Shown here piece after piece: positions 41,709 to 48,771 of a DNA stretch of 64,000 nucleotides. Positions within the stretch are counted from its first letter, which is position 1, and each line of letters starts with the position of its first letter. The notes beneath the pieces were generated by a model. That model had not been told where the DNA came from. It ran no database searches and saw only the letters and a program-made list of their open reading frames with translations. This DNA comes from an uncultured Fibrobacter sp. (GTDB lineage Bacteria; Fibrobacterota; Fibrobacteria; Fibrobacterales; Fibrobacteraceae), in the NCBI GenBank assembly GCA_946408125.1, contig CAMJQW010000008.1, forward strand, positions 1 through 64,000. The letters run 5' to 3'. The position numbers were made by a program, and so were the translations under genes.

Positions 41709-41819
41709 CCGAGAGTCGCGACGGCAAGCTCGCTTGCCGGCATGACCGAGGCGCCAAGTCTTGCGCGAAGCGCAACGACTGGTAAGGCGAGTATCGCGCG
41801 AAATCGACCTCAGTATGTC
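41709..41819. repeat. intergenic palindrome cluster with partial duplication
   Basis: Contains CGGCAAGC/GCTTGCCG (41722-41739, 2-base loop) and TTGCGC/GCGCAA (41761-41775, GAA loop). The 3' end of the previous gene, GACTGGTAG then CGAGAGTCGCG, is echoed at 41777 onward as GACTGGTAA then GCGAGTATCGCG. CGAGAGTCGCGA also occurs just after the moxR stop (190-201). It resembles a REP-like element. Confidence 0.5.
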
Positions 41820-41847
41820 ATCCCCGACCTGGTCGGGGATCTTTTTT
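41820..41847 (+). terminator. rho-independent terminator
   Basis: ATCCCCGACC and GGTCGGGGAT form a perfect 10-base inverted repeat (41820-41840) with a single central base, so about 8 pairs with a 5-base loop, followed by CTTTTTT. It ends the BatC-like pair and abuts the expansin promoter. Confidence 0.85.
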
Positions 41848-41854
41848 ATATTGT
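41847..41854 (+). promoter_or_regulatory. leaderless-type promoter box TATATTGT
   Basis: TATATTGT ends 5 bases before ATG 41860, identical to the plus-strand box at 20153. The terminator T-run runs directly into it. Confidence 0.45.
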
Positions 41855-41859
41855 TCTGT

Positions 41860-42987
41860 ATGAGATTTCGTCCCCTTGTTTTTTTATGTGCGTCGACTAT
41901 GAGCCTTGTCGCTTGCGGTGACGATTCGTCTTCGACGCAGGTTACCGACATTCTGTCAAGCGAAAGTTTGCAGGTTTCAAGTTCATCGCTGGAGCAGTCT
42001 TCTTCCGCAGAAGCTCCGGCATCGAGTTCCGTAGCGGCATCAAGCTCTGACGCGGTTCCCGGCAGTACACCCGCATCAAGCTCCAGTGACGCACCGGTTT
42101 CTAGTTCCGTACCCGCGTCGAGTTCCAGCATTGCTGATGCTTCTAGCTCCAGCGAAGTCCCGGAATCCAGTTCCGGCGAAGTTTCCAGTTCCAGCGTAGC
42201 CCCGGTTTCAAGCTCGAGCAGCGTCCCTGAATCCAGCAGCGAAGACGAAGGCGACGATGGCAAGTGTAACGACTGCGACAGCTATACGGCTGCCGACCCG
42301 ACCCTCACCGAAAACGGCGGCAAGGGATCCGTCACTACCTACGGGAGCGTTACCGCGAAGGAGACGAGCTTGGGTGGCGCTTGCAATTATGGACAAACTA
42401 ACATCCAGTATTATGCGGCCATACACGTGAATGTTTCCCCCGGCGATGATAAGGGCCCGTGGAATGGCGGCGCGGCCTGTGGCGGTTGCGTGCGCGTCAA
42501 GGCGAAAACTCCCGATGGATGGAAGCGCGTGACGGTGCGCATTACCGACCGCTGTCCCGATGCGAACTGCGGCGTGGATCTGGGTGGGGCTCCTGCGGCT
42601 GACATCATGGGCAACAGAGTAGGCCGTTACTACGGCGAATGGGAGTTCGTGAGCTGCGAGGGTGTCGATGGCGTGTGGGGAGATTCCACGTCGCTCTGGG
42701 TCAAGGAGAGTGCGAGCACCTTCTGGAGCATCGTCCAGGTGCGCAACCCGAAGGACATGGTGAGGTCCATCTCGATCGAAGGCGTGGATTCCCAGGATTC
42801 CTACAGCCTCGAGATGGTCGTGGGCACGGAGAACTTCTGGACGGTCCCGCCTGAGGTCTTGAAGACCGAGAATCGTTACCGCGTCGTGGTGAAGTACCGT
42901 ACCGGCAATGACGACACGTGGTATATCAAGGGCTCCGAACTTGCCGTGGGTGAGGCGAACCTTTACCTGTATGAACACAGGGAATAG
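41860..42987 (+). CDS. expansin-like lipoprotein with Ser-rich linker
   Basis: 375 residues. Signal peptide with lipobox SLVAC (Cys about 18), a Ser/Ala/Pro/Glu linker of about 100 residues, then an expansin D1-like double-psi barrel: GGACNYGQTNIQYYAAIHV, GGAACGGCVRVKA, VTVRITDRCPD and VDLGGAPAADIMG with the conserved Asp. A D2/CBM63-like beta domain follows (about 285-375) with WVKESASTFWSIVQVRN and ENFWTVPPEVL. Expansins loosen cellulose and hemicellulose without hydrolysis. As a surface lipoprotein it would help the cell attach to or open plant wall material. The ATG is placed by the promoter box and signal peptide. Confidence 0.88.
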   Translation: MRFRPLVFLCASTMSLVACGDDSSSTQVTDILSSESLQVSSSSLEQSSSAEAPASSSVAASSSDAVPGSTPASSSSDAPVSSSVPASSSSIADASSSSEVPESSSGEVSSSSVAPVSSSSSVPESSSEDEGDDGKCNDCDSYTAADPTLTENGGKGSVTTYGSVTAKETSLGGACNYGQTNIQYYAAIHVNVSPGDDKGPWNGGAACGGCVRVKAKTPDGWKRVTVRITDRCPDANCGVDLGGAPAADIMGNRVGRYYGEWEFVSCEGVDGVWGDSTSLWVKESASTFWSIVQVRNPKDMVRSISIEGVDSQDSYSLEMVVGTENFWTVPPEVLKTENRYRVVVKYRTGNDDTWYIKGSELAVGEANLYLYEHRE

Positions 42988-43007
42988 CGCTTCGGCTAGA
43001 TTCCCTG
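42978..43007. terminator. stem-loop spanning convergent stop codons
   Basis: CAGGGAAT (42978-42985) pairs with ATTCCCTG (43000-43007), continued by AGC/GCT with a 2-base bulge and a GCTTCG-type loop. It covers the stop codon regions of the expansin-like and DUF167 genes. No T-run, so a weak or processing-type bidirectional terminator. Confidence 0.45.
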
Positions 43008-43220
43008 GATTTCGACAACTTTCTTGTTGTTCGTGCTGCCGAGGACGACGCGGACGTCGCGCTTGTGTACCTTGAAGTGTTCGGCGAGCAGCTCGCAGAT
43101 GGCTTCGTTTGCGGCCCCTTCAACGGGAGGGGCCTTGACTTCTACCTTGAAACTTCCGTCAGGCAGAGGCGTCACGCTCTCGCGCTTGCTGCGTGCATGT
43201 ACCTTGATGTTGATTCTCAT
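42996..43220 (-). CDS. DUF167/YggU family protein
   Basis: 74 residues, start ATG 43220. Family signatures: INIKVHARSKRESV, VKAPPVEGAANEAICELLAEHF and the terminal VRVVLGSTNNKKVVEI. Small cytoplasmic alpha/beta protein of unknown biochemical role, commonly encoded near YggT or DivIVA genes; here it follows the DivIVA-like gene by 17 bases. Confidence 0.92.
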   Translation of the reverse strand: MRINIKVHARSKRESVTPLPDGSFKVEVKAPPVEGAANEAICELLAEHFKVHKRDVRVVLGSTNNKKVVEIQGI

Positions 43221-43237
43221 CCGGGAACTGAAGGGAC

Positions 43238-43765
43238 CTAGGCGATGACCTTGCCTACCGGATTGATGCCGGGGGCTGTAGCCGGCCTTGCGGGCTGGGG
43301 GATTTCCCCGCGCTGGTCGTTTTCCATGGCGGCGAGCAATTCTTCCTGTCCCCTGATGAGTGCGCGGCAGCGGATGAAGTAGTTGTTGCGCAGCTGCTTC
43401 AGCTGTTCGATTTCGGCGCGGAGGTCTTCGGCCTCGCGCTTGGTGTTCTCGACTTCGCGGACGGCACGCGCCTTGGCTTCGGCGATAATGAGTTCCGCTT
43501 CCTTTTCGGCGCTGGCCTTGACTTCGTCGACGGTCTTCTGCATCGTGACGACGGCGTCCTGGATGGTCTTCTCGATCTGACGGTAGTAGTTGACGCGTTC
43601 TTCCGCAATCTTCAGGCGTTCCGTGAGGTCGGTGCGGTTGCGCGACATCTGTTCGAATGCCGTGGCAGCCGTTTCGAGGAACGCCTTGACCTCTTCGGCG
43701 TCGATGCCGCCGAAGCTCTTCTTGTGGAATGACTGGTTGCGAATGTCTAGCGGAGTGAGTTCCAT
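43238..43765 (-). CDS. DivIVA-domain coiled-coil protein
   Basis: 175 residues, start ATG 43765 after CGGAAGG. The N-terminus MELTPLDIRNQSFHKKSFGGIDAEEVKAFL-type pattern (quoted in part: LTPLDIRNQSF, GIDAEEVKAFLE) is the DivIVA membrane-binding motif. A long coiled coil follows (about 35-145) with heptads such as AEKEAELIIAEAKARAVREV, and a Pro-rich tail. DivIVA proteins bind curved membrane at poles or septa and recruit growth or division factors. In a Gram-negative this is a shorter, GpsB-like variant; its partners are unknown. Confidence 0.85.
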   Translation of the reverse strand: MELTPLDIRNQSFHKKSFGGIDAEEVKAFLETAATAFEQMSRNRTDLTERLKIAEERVNYYRQIEKTIQDAVVTMQKTVDEVKASAEKEAELIIAEAKARAVREVENTKREAEDLRAEIEQLKQLRNNYFIRCRALIRGQEELLAAMENDQRGEIPQPARPATAPGINPVGKVIA

Positions 43766-43801
43766 CTTGCGCCTTCCGAGAATGGGTTTGCGAATCTTGT
43801 A

Positions 43802-43819
43802 AAAAAAATACATAATAAA
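43802..43819 (-). repeat. 18-base repeat, copy 1 (upstream of DivIVA-like gene)
   Basis: AAAAAAATACATAATAAA on the plus strand occurs here and at 62362-62379, in both cases 5' of a minus-strand gene. Read on the minus strand it contains a TATTTTTT box; with TTTG 20 bases upstream of that box here, it resembles an FCB-type promoter. Confidence 0.5.
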
Positions 43820-43881
43820 GTTTTTTTTGACAAATTGCATTGATTAAATCGTATATTAAAAAGGGAGAAAGGTGGGGAAAT

Positions 43882-44979
43882 ATGCTTGAGGGATTAAGGA
43901 AAAACTGGAGGAGACAGGAAACTCTGGAGCAGAGGGTTTTCTGGCTTATTCTTGCCGTGGTGTCCATCGTCACGTTTGCAAGCCTTGTACTGACTGTATT
44001 TGAGCAGATCAATTATATTGCGGTCTCGCTTTGCGTCCTGAATTTGGTCGTGTGCGTCATTACGGGATTCATTGTGAAGAAGACTTCGTCGATTTCGACG
44101 GGCTTTCTGCTGCTGATCGTGTTCCTCGCGTGCATAACCCTCCCGGCCCTGTTTTTCCTGTGCGGGGGCATCCGTAGCGCGATGCCGTACTTCCTGTTGA
44201 CGGGTCCCTTCATGAGTAGCTTCATCGTCAACCGCAAGGCCAAGATTGCCGGGGCTGCGACATCGATAGTGGTGGGCGTTTCCGTCATCGTGCTTTCGTG
44301 GCAGTTTCCGGAATGGGTGACCGCGCCGCCCAGCGAAACTGTCGTATACATCGATATTGCACTCAATTATCTCTTTTTCGGCGTCGCCCTGTTCGGGGTG
44401 TGCTCCTATGCGGTGAGGGCGTACATGCGTGAACGCCGGCAGAAGGACGAGTTCATGGCCAAGCTGGAGGACCTGTCCCGGCGAGACGATTTGACGGGAC
44501 TCTACAACCGCCGTTACTTTATCCAGTATCTGGAGGACGTAGTCTGGCTGCATCGCGATCAGTTTTATGTGGCCATGCTCGACATCGACGGTTTCGCACA
44601 GATTAACGAGAAGTACGGGAAGGTCTTCGGTGATTCCGTCATCTGCTCTGTCGGGTCGCAGATAGGACGTAGTCTGAACGAGGAGTTCGGTGAAAGGGCT
44701 GTCCGTTTTAGCGGGGAGACGTTCGTTTGCGTCCTCAAGGGGGAATCGGAAATCGAGGCGTTTACCAAGGCGGACCAGATCCGCGAATCGGTTTCCAACA
44801 TGCAGTGGGGGGAATTCCCTTTCCTCCACGTCACCGTGAGCGGCGGATTCATTTCGTGCCGTGTCGGGGATCCCTACGACAAGCGCGCCATCGTGCGATC
44901 GGTCGACGACCTGCTTTATGCGGTCAAGACCAAGGGTGTGAACCAGATAAAGGTGTTTGGCGGTAGGAATGCCTACTGA
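43882..44979 (+). CDS. membrane GGDEF protein with degenerate active site
   Basis: 365 residues from ATG 43882 (after AAGGTGGGG). Six predicted membrane helices (about 17-195) and a GGDEF-type domain starting DDLTGLYNRRYFIQYL with LDIDGFAQINEKYGKVFGDS. The signature loop, however, is SGETF (277-281) rather than GG[DE]EF, losing the first Gly and the fourth acidic residue. It is probably inactive as a cyclase; it might still bind GTP or act as a receptor. The membrane part looks like MASE-type integral sensors. Confidence 0.88.
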   Translation: MLEGLRKNWRRQETLEQRVFWLILAVVSIVTFASLVLTVFEQINYIAVSLCVLNLVVCVITGFIVKKTSSISTGFLLLIVFLACITLPALFFLCGGIRSAMPYFLLTGPFMSSFIVNRKAKIAGAATSIVVGVSVIVLSWQFPEWVTAPPSETVVYIDIALNYLFFGVALFGVCSYAVRAYMRERRQKDEFMAKLEDLSRRDDLTGLYNRRYFIQYLEDVVWLHRDQFYVAMLDIDGFAQINEKYGKVFGDSVICSVGSQIGRSLNEEFGERAVRFSGETFVCVLKGESEIEAFTKADQIRESVSNMQWGEFPFLHVTVSGGFISCRVGDPYDKRAIVRSVDDLLYAVKTKGVNQIKVFGGRNAY

Positions 44980-45071
44980 TATCCCAAAATCAAAACATAA
45001 ATGTTGATAATTTGTTGATTAATTGTATGCTGGTTAGGTGATATTGCTCTTTTTGCTTCAAAAAGTGAAAG

Positions 45072-45118
45072 CAAGGGCTCCTAACCCCTTGATTTGTATG
45101 GTTTTTTTGCTAAATTTG
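45072..45118 (+). promoter_or_regulatory. rpmH promoter, -33 TTG / -7 TAAATTTG
   Basis: TAAATTTG (45111-45118) is an exact TAnnTTTG box, and TTG (45089-45091) precedes it by exactly 19 bases, the FCB spacing. The TTG lies in an inverted repeat CAAGGG/CCCTTG (45072-45091). The gene start is 38 bases downstream. The rest of the gap 44980-45071 is AT-rich with a small CTTTTTG/CAAAAAG hairpin at 45049-45065. Confidence 0.6.
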
Positions 45119-45156
45119 CGACTCATAGAAAATTGTATCCATAAAAAGGTTTTATC

Positions 45157-45312
45157 ATGAAAAGAACATTCCAGCCTCACAATAGGAAGCGTGTCAACAA
45201 GCATGGCTTTATGGCCCGTATGGAAGACCGCTGGGGTCGTGCAGTTTTGAGCCGTCGCCGCGCCAAGGGTCGCAAGCGCCTTACCATCAGCGACACCGTC
45301 TACAAGAAGTAA
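45157..45312 (+). CDS. rpmH: 50S ribosomal protein L34
   Basis: 51 residues: [18 protein letters not shown] and a basic tail with [11 protein letters not shown]. Typical L34, a small ribosomal RNA-binding protein near the 23S core. It heads the widely conserved rpmH-rnpA-yidD-yidC order. Too short to have been caught by simple ORF length cut-offs. Confidence 0.98.
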   Translation: MKRTFQPHNRKRVNKHGFMARMEDRWGRAVLSRRRAKGRKRLTISDTVYKK

Positions 45313-45326
45313 GTCGGGGTTGGCTT

Positions 45327-45698
45327 ATAGCCACTCTGCGTTCTTACCGGCTGCCGACGCAGCCCGCTTATCGGCAAGTTGCCATCCAGGGAAAGTTCGT
45401 CCGTTCACCGTCGTTGTCGATGAAATGGATTGACAGTCCGGATGGTTCTTGTCGTTTCTGTTTTTTGGCAAAAAAGAAAAACGGCAACGCCGTTTACCGC
45501 AACAAGTGTCGCAGGATCTTGCGGCCGTTGTTTTTTGGGGCCGTCCCGAACATCGAGAAGCCCGTATGGGCGATGGTTGTCGTGACCGATCCCGCCCCGC
45601 TGATGACCCCGGCCCGCCTGCGGGAATCCGCCATGAAGATTTTCCGCAAGATGGGATGGGAATCCCAGGGAGAAACGGGAGATGTGGGAGAAGGTTAA
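45327..45698 (+). CDS. rnpA: ribonuclease P protein component, start codon unclear
   Basis: RnpA is the basic protein that helps RNase P RNA mature tRNA 5' ends. Conserved parts are [20 protein letters not shown] (the N-terminal helix and first strand), [20 protein letters not shown] (the RNR-type motif) and a C-terminal FRKMGWE helix. The frame is open from 45186, but the only ATG/GTG/TTG codons in it are TTG 45414 and ATG 45420, which would remove the conserved first 30 residues. Translation probably begins at a non-standard codon such as ATA 45327 (GGGG 8 bases upstream) or CTG 45336. The feature start is therefore a guess. It overlaps yidD by 17 bases. Confidence 0.8.
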   Translation: MATLRSYRLPTQPAYRQVAIQGKFVRSPSLSMKWIDSPDGSCRFCFLAKKKNGNAVYRNKCRRILRPLFFGAVPNIEKPVWAMVVVTDPAPLMTPARLRESAMKIFRKMGWESQGETGDVGEG

Positions 45699-45933
45699 GG
45701 GGGCCATCGGGAAGGCGCTGATTGTGCCTATCCGGATCTACCAGGTGGTCCATCCGTTCTTCTTTTTCGGGGTGTGCAGGTTCCGCCCGACGTGTTCTCA
45801 GTACGCAATCGAGGCTATCCGGGTACACGGCCCCTTCAAAGGTTTCTATCTTGCTGTTTTCAGGATATTGAGATGCAACCCCTTCTGCAAGGGCGGCTAT
45901 GACCCGGTTCCGCCCAGAAAGGACAACAAATGA
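45682..45933 (+). CDS. yidD: membrane protein insertion efficiency factor YidD
   Basis: 83 residues with the full YidD pattern: [26 protein letters not shown], then [24 protein letters not shown] and a short GGYDPVP end. It is an amphipathic inner-membrane-associated protein that aids YidC-dependent insertion. It overlaps rnpA by 17 bases and yidC by 4. Confidence 0.96.
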   Translation: MWEKVKGAIGKALIVPIRIYQVVHPFFFFGVCRFRPTCSQYAIEAIRVHGPFKGFYLAVFRILRCNPFCKGGYDPVPPRKDNK

Positions 45934-47795
45934 ACAAGAATACCATTATCGGTTCCATTCTCATGGCTGTCATCGTCATCTGGTGGATGACGACGAACTC
46001 TGCGAACGCCAACGCGAAGGCTGCGGCCGAAGCCAAGGCCCGCGAAGCCGCCGCTGCCGAGGCCGCCAAGTCGGAAACCGCCGACCAGCTGGTCCTCCCG
46101 GCTGCAGAACCCGAAATGAAGGCTGCTCCGGTCCTCGGGGCTCCCGCTGCCGACAAGGCTCCTGCGGATAGTGCCGTGGCCGATTCCGCTGCCGCTGCTG
46201 CCGCTGCTACTGCCGCAACGGACTCCTCCGCGACGGATAGCGTTGTCGCGAAGCCCGCGATCCTCCCGCGTACGGTGACGGTCGAGACCGACAAGTTCAT
46301 CGTGACTCTCGACAACAAGGGTGGCAAGGTCCGTAGTGTTATCGTGAAGGCCCTGGCCGACAGTGCGGGCAACTTCCCGGAGCTCATCCAGGATACGACC
46401 CTCGGTGCCCTCGACCTCACTCTCGGGAAGGCTGACCTGAGCGAAGCCCTCTTTGCGGTCGATGCTCCGGAATGGATTACCGTTGACGCCGATACGAGCG
46501 TCCAGTTTGTCTTCGAGGATGTCGGCGGAAACAAGGTCATCCGCAGCTACGGCTTTACCAAGACCGGCGTCTCCGTGCGCCAGGTGAACCGCTTTGTCGG
46601 GTTCCAGCCCAACGAATACAAGCTCGCCTGGAAGGGCGGCATGAAGGAAACCGAGGAATTCCCGAAGGGCAAGAGCGTCGGTGGCACGAGCTACTTCTTC
46701 AGCGAAGTGATTTTCAATAACGGCGAGAACGTCGAACGCGAGATGGTCCGCGATACGGAATCCTTCAAGAGCGATAAGATGGTCTGGGCGGGACTCCGCC
46801 GCAAGTACATCGCGATGTCGGTGCAGTTTGACAATCCTTCTCCGGTGCTCGTGCAGGCCAAGCCCATGAAGGTCGACAACGAGAAGGATCCGGGAACGTT
46901 CCAGCTTTCCGTGAGCGATTTCCTGCGCGGCAGCGATTCCCTGAGTTACGATTTCATGATTCTCCCGCTGCAGTGGGACGAGGTCGAAGCGCTTGACAAG
47001 GATTACGAGAAAGTCATCGTGAGCGGCTGGACCTGGTGCGGAGCGAATGTCTGGTTCGTATGGATCTGCAAGATCCTCCTCAAGCTGTTGAAGTTCTTCT
47101 ATGAACTCATCCCGAACTACGGTGTCGCCATCATCCTCGTGACGTTCATTGTCCGCGGTATCACGACTCCCTTTACCGTCAAGCAGCTCAAGTCTACCCG
47201 CGGTATGGCCAAGCTCAAGCCGCAGATCGACGAGATCAACGTGAAGTACCGTAGTGACCCGCAGAAGAAGCAGGCCGCCATCATGGAACTCTACTCCAAG
47301 AATGGCGTGAACCCGCTTTCCAGCTGCACGGGTGGTTGTTTCCCGATGCTCATCCAGATGCCTATCTTCATGGGCCTCTTCTTCGTGCTCGGTCGCGCCA
47401 TGGAACTCCGCGGCATGCCCGCATTCCTCTGGATTACTGACCTCAGCCGTAGCGATGTGGTGTGGAGCGGTATCAGCATCCCGTTCGTCATGCCCTCCGG
47501 TCTTGCCATCCTCCCGTGGATCATGGTCGTGTCGACCTACTTCCAGACGAAGGTCACTATGAGCGGAAGCGCCGGCATGGATCCTGCACAGCAGAAGATG
47601 ATGGTGTGGATGATGCCCGCGATGATGTTCTTCTTCAGTGCGGTGATGCCTTCCGGCCTCGTGCTCTACTGGATCGTTTCCAACATCTGGAGTATCATCC
47701 AGTACAAGGTCATCAACCGCAACCTCGTGCCGGCAACGACTTCTTCGAAGCTGAACGGCAAGGAAGTGAAGGACGCTGAAATCGTAAAGAAGTAA
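45930..47795 (+). CDS. yidC: membrane protein insertase YidC
   Basis: 621 residues, Gram-negative form. N-terminal membrane helix (about 7-23), an Ala/Glu/Lys-rich linker (24-105), a large periplasmic beta-sandwich domain (about 110-355) and the five-helix insertase core, with the groove Arg in [11 protein letters not shown] and [16 protein letters not shown] coiled-coil hairpin. The core ends [24 protein letters not shown]. It inserts inner-membrane proteins alone or with Sec. ATGA overlap with yidD; followed by a strong terminator. Confidence 0.97.
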   Translation: MNKNTIIGSILMAVIVIWWMTTNSANANAKAAAEAKAREAAAAEAAKSETADQLVLPAAEPEMKAAPVLGAPAADKAPADSAVADSAAAAAAATAATDSSATDSVVAKPAILPRTVTVETDKFIVTLDNKGGKVRSVIVKALADSAGNFPELIQDTTLGALDLTLGKADLSEALFAVDAPEWITVDADTSVQFVFEDVGGNKVIRSYGFTKTGVSVRQVNRFVGFQPNEYKLAWKGGMKETEEFPKGKSVGGTSYFFSEVIFNNGENVEREMVRDTESFKSDKMVWAGLRRKYIAMSVQFDNPSPVLVQAKPMKVDNEKDPGTFQLSVSDFLRGSDSLSYDFMILPLQWDEVEALDKDYEKVIVSGWTWCGANVWFVWICKILLKLLKFFYELIPNYGVAIILVTFIVRGITTPFTVKQLKSTRGMAKLKPQIDEINVKYRSDPQKKQAAIMELYSKNGVNPLSSCTGGCFPMLIQMPIFMGLFFVLGRAMELRGMPAFLWITDLSRSDVVWSGISIPFVMPSGLAILPWIMVVSTYFQTKVTMSGSAGMDPAQQKMMVWMMPAMMFFFSAVMPSGLVLYWIVSNIWSIIQYKVINRNLVPATTSSKLNGKEVKDAEIVKK

Positions 47796-47817
47796 GCGAC
47801 TTTCGCGATACAATTTG

Positions 47818-47845
47818 AAAGGACCGCGTTGACGGTCCTTTTTTT
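47818..47845 (+). terminator. rho-independent terminator of the yidC operon
   Basis: AAAGGACCG (47818-47826) pairs perfectly with CGGTCCTTT (47833-47841) around CGTTGA, with a seven-base T-run at 47839-47845. In the 58-base gap between yidC and the convergent RgpF-like gene. Confidence 0.9.
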
Positions 47846-47853
47846 CGTATAAA

Positions 47854-48768
47854 TTATTTTTTGAGCTTGTCGATGAAACGCTTTGCCGGGAACCCTACGA
47901 GCTGGAAAGCTTTTTCCCAGACGAAGTCCTTGGCGCGCGCAATGGGGTTTTCGCAAGGGCGCGGGAACCATTCTTCCTTGAAATCGCTTGCGAATCCGGC
48001 CTTCCTGATGAGGGCGAGGTAATTCTCGTTCAGGGCGTCGTAGGCGTGGTAGCGTACGAAGTGTTTTTTCTCCTCGTAACTGAAGCGACGCTGGAGCAGT
48101 TTGCGCTTTACGAATCCGGCCTCTTGCTTGATGAGTTCCTTGTAGGCGAAGAATACGGGTCTTTCCGTGTGGTACAGCGATTCCATCTTGACTTCGGCTT
48201 CGGCGAATTTTTCGCTGAGGGCAACTTCAAGACGCCTCGTCACGTCGTAGAAGTTTTCCTGTTCCGGCGTTTCGAAGAGGTGCATCAGGAATACGCCCAG
48301 CGCCGCGGGCTTCATGTACATGAAGAATGACTGCAGGTGCGGCGCGAACTCGTCGTTGGACGTGAGCGACACGACGTCGGCGTGGCTCTTTTCGGCACGG
48401 TCGAAATATTCCTGGAACTTGTCCTGGTAATAGACGACGGAATCGTTCAGCAAGAGGAGCCTCTCGATGTTGCCTGCGGTATTCGGTTCGTTGACGGAAC
48501 CGTTTACGGAATTGCTGATGGCCTGCATGTGCAGGTAACGCCTCCACATGCCGAAATCGAACCCGTGGTTCTGTGTCAGGAAAAGTTCGATGCCGTTGTC
48601 GGCAAGGAATTCGTAGCTTGCCTGCGAAAGGGGACGCTCGTTGGTCAGCAGGACGACCTTGAAATCTGTCTTGGACAGATGTTCCAGCGCATAGCGTACG
48701 TAGCCGGGAAGTTCTTCTCCGGTCTGGTAGCTGGCATATAGCGCAATCTTCAAGGACATCCTGGACAT
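47854..48768 (-). CDS. RgpF-like rhamnan-synthesis family protein
   Basis: 304 residues. KIALYASYQTGEELPGYVRYAL, then FDFGMWRRYL, LLLLNDSVVYYQDKFQEYF and FAPHLQSFFMYMK match the RgpF (PF05045) pattern, in which NDS and the HLQSF helix are conserved. RgpF proteins act in rhamnose-glucose polysaccharide assembly in streptococci, probably as glycosyltransferases. The polysaccharide here is unknown. The first ATG (48768) begins 3 bases after the RNase R stop; ATG 48759 is an alternative. Confidence 0.8.
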   Translation of the reverse strand: MSRMSLKIALYASYQTGEELPGYVRYALEHLSKTDFKVVLLTNERPLSQASYEFLADNGIELFLTQNHGFDFGMWRRYLHMQAISNSVNGSVNEPNTAGNIERLLLLNDSVVYYQDKFQEYFDRAEKSHADVVSLTSNDEFAPHLQSFFMYMKPAALGVFLMHLFETPEQENFYDVTRRLEVALSEKFAEAEVKMESLYHTERPVFFAYKELIKQEAGFVKRKLLQRRFSYEEKKHFVRYHAYDALNENYLALIRKAGFASDFKEEWFPRPCENPIARAKDFVWEKAFQLVGFPAKRFIDKLKK

Positions 48769-48771
48769 GAA

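Noticed and set aside
44980..45156. Possible replication origin next to rpmH
   Set aside because: The gap is AT-rich and has one near-match to a DnaA box (TTATCAACA, minus strand), but only one, and there is no dnaA, dnaN or gidA beside it.
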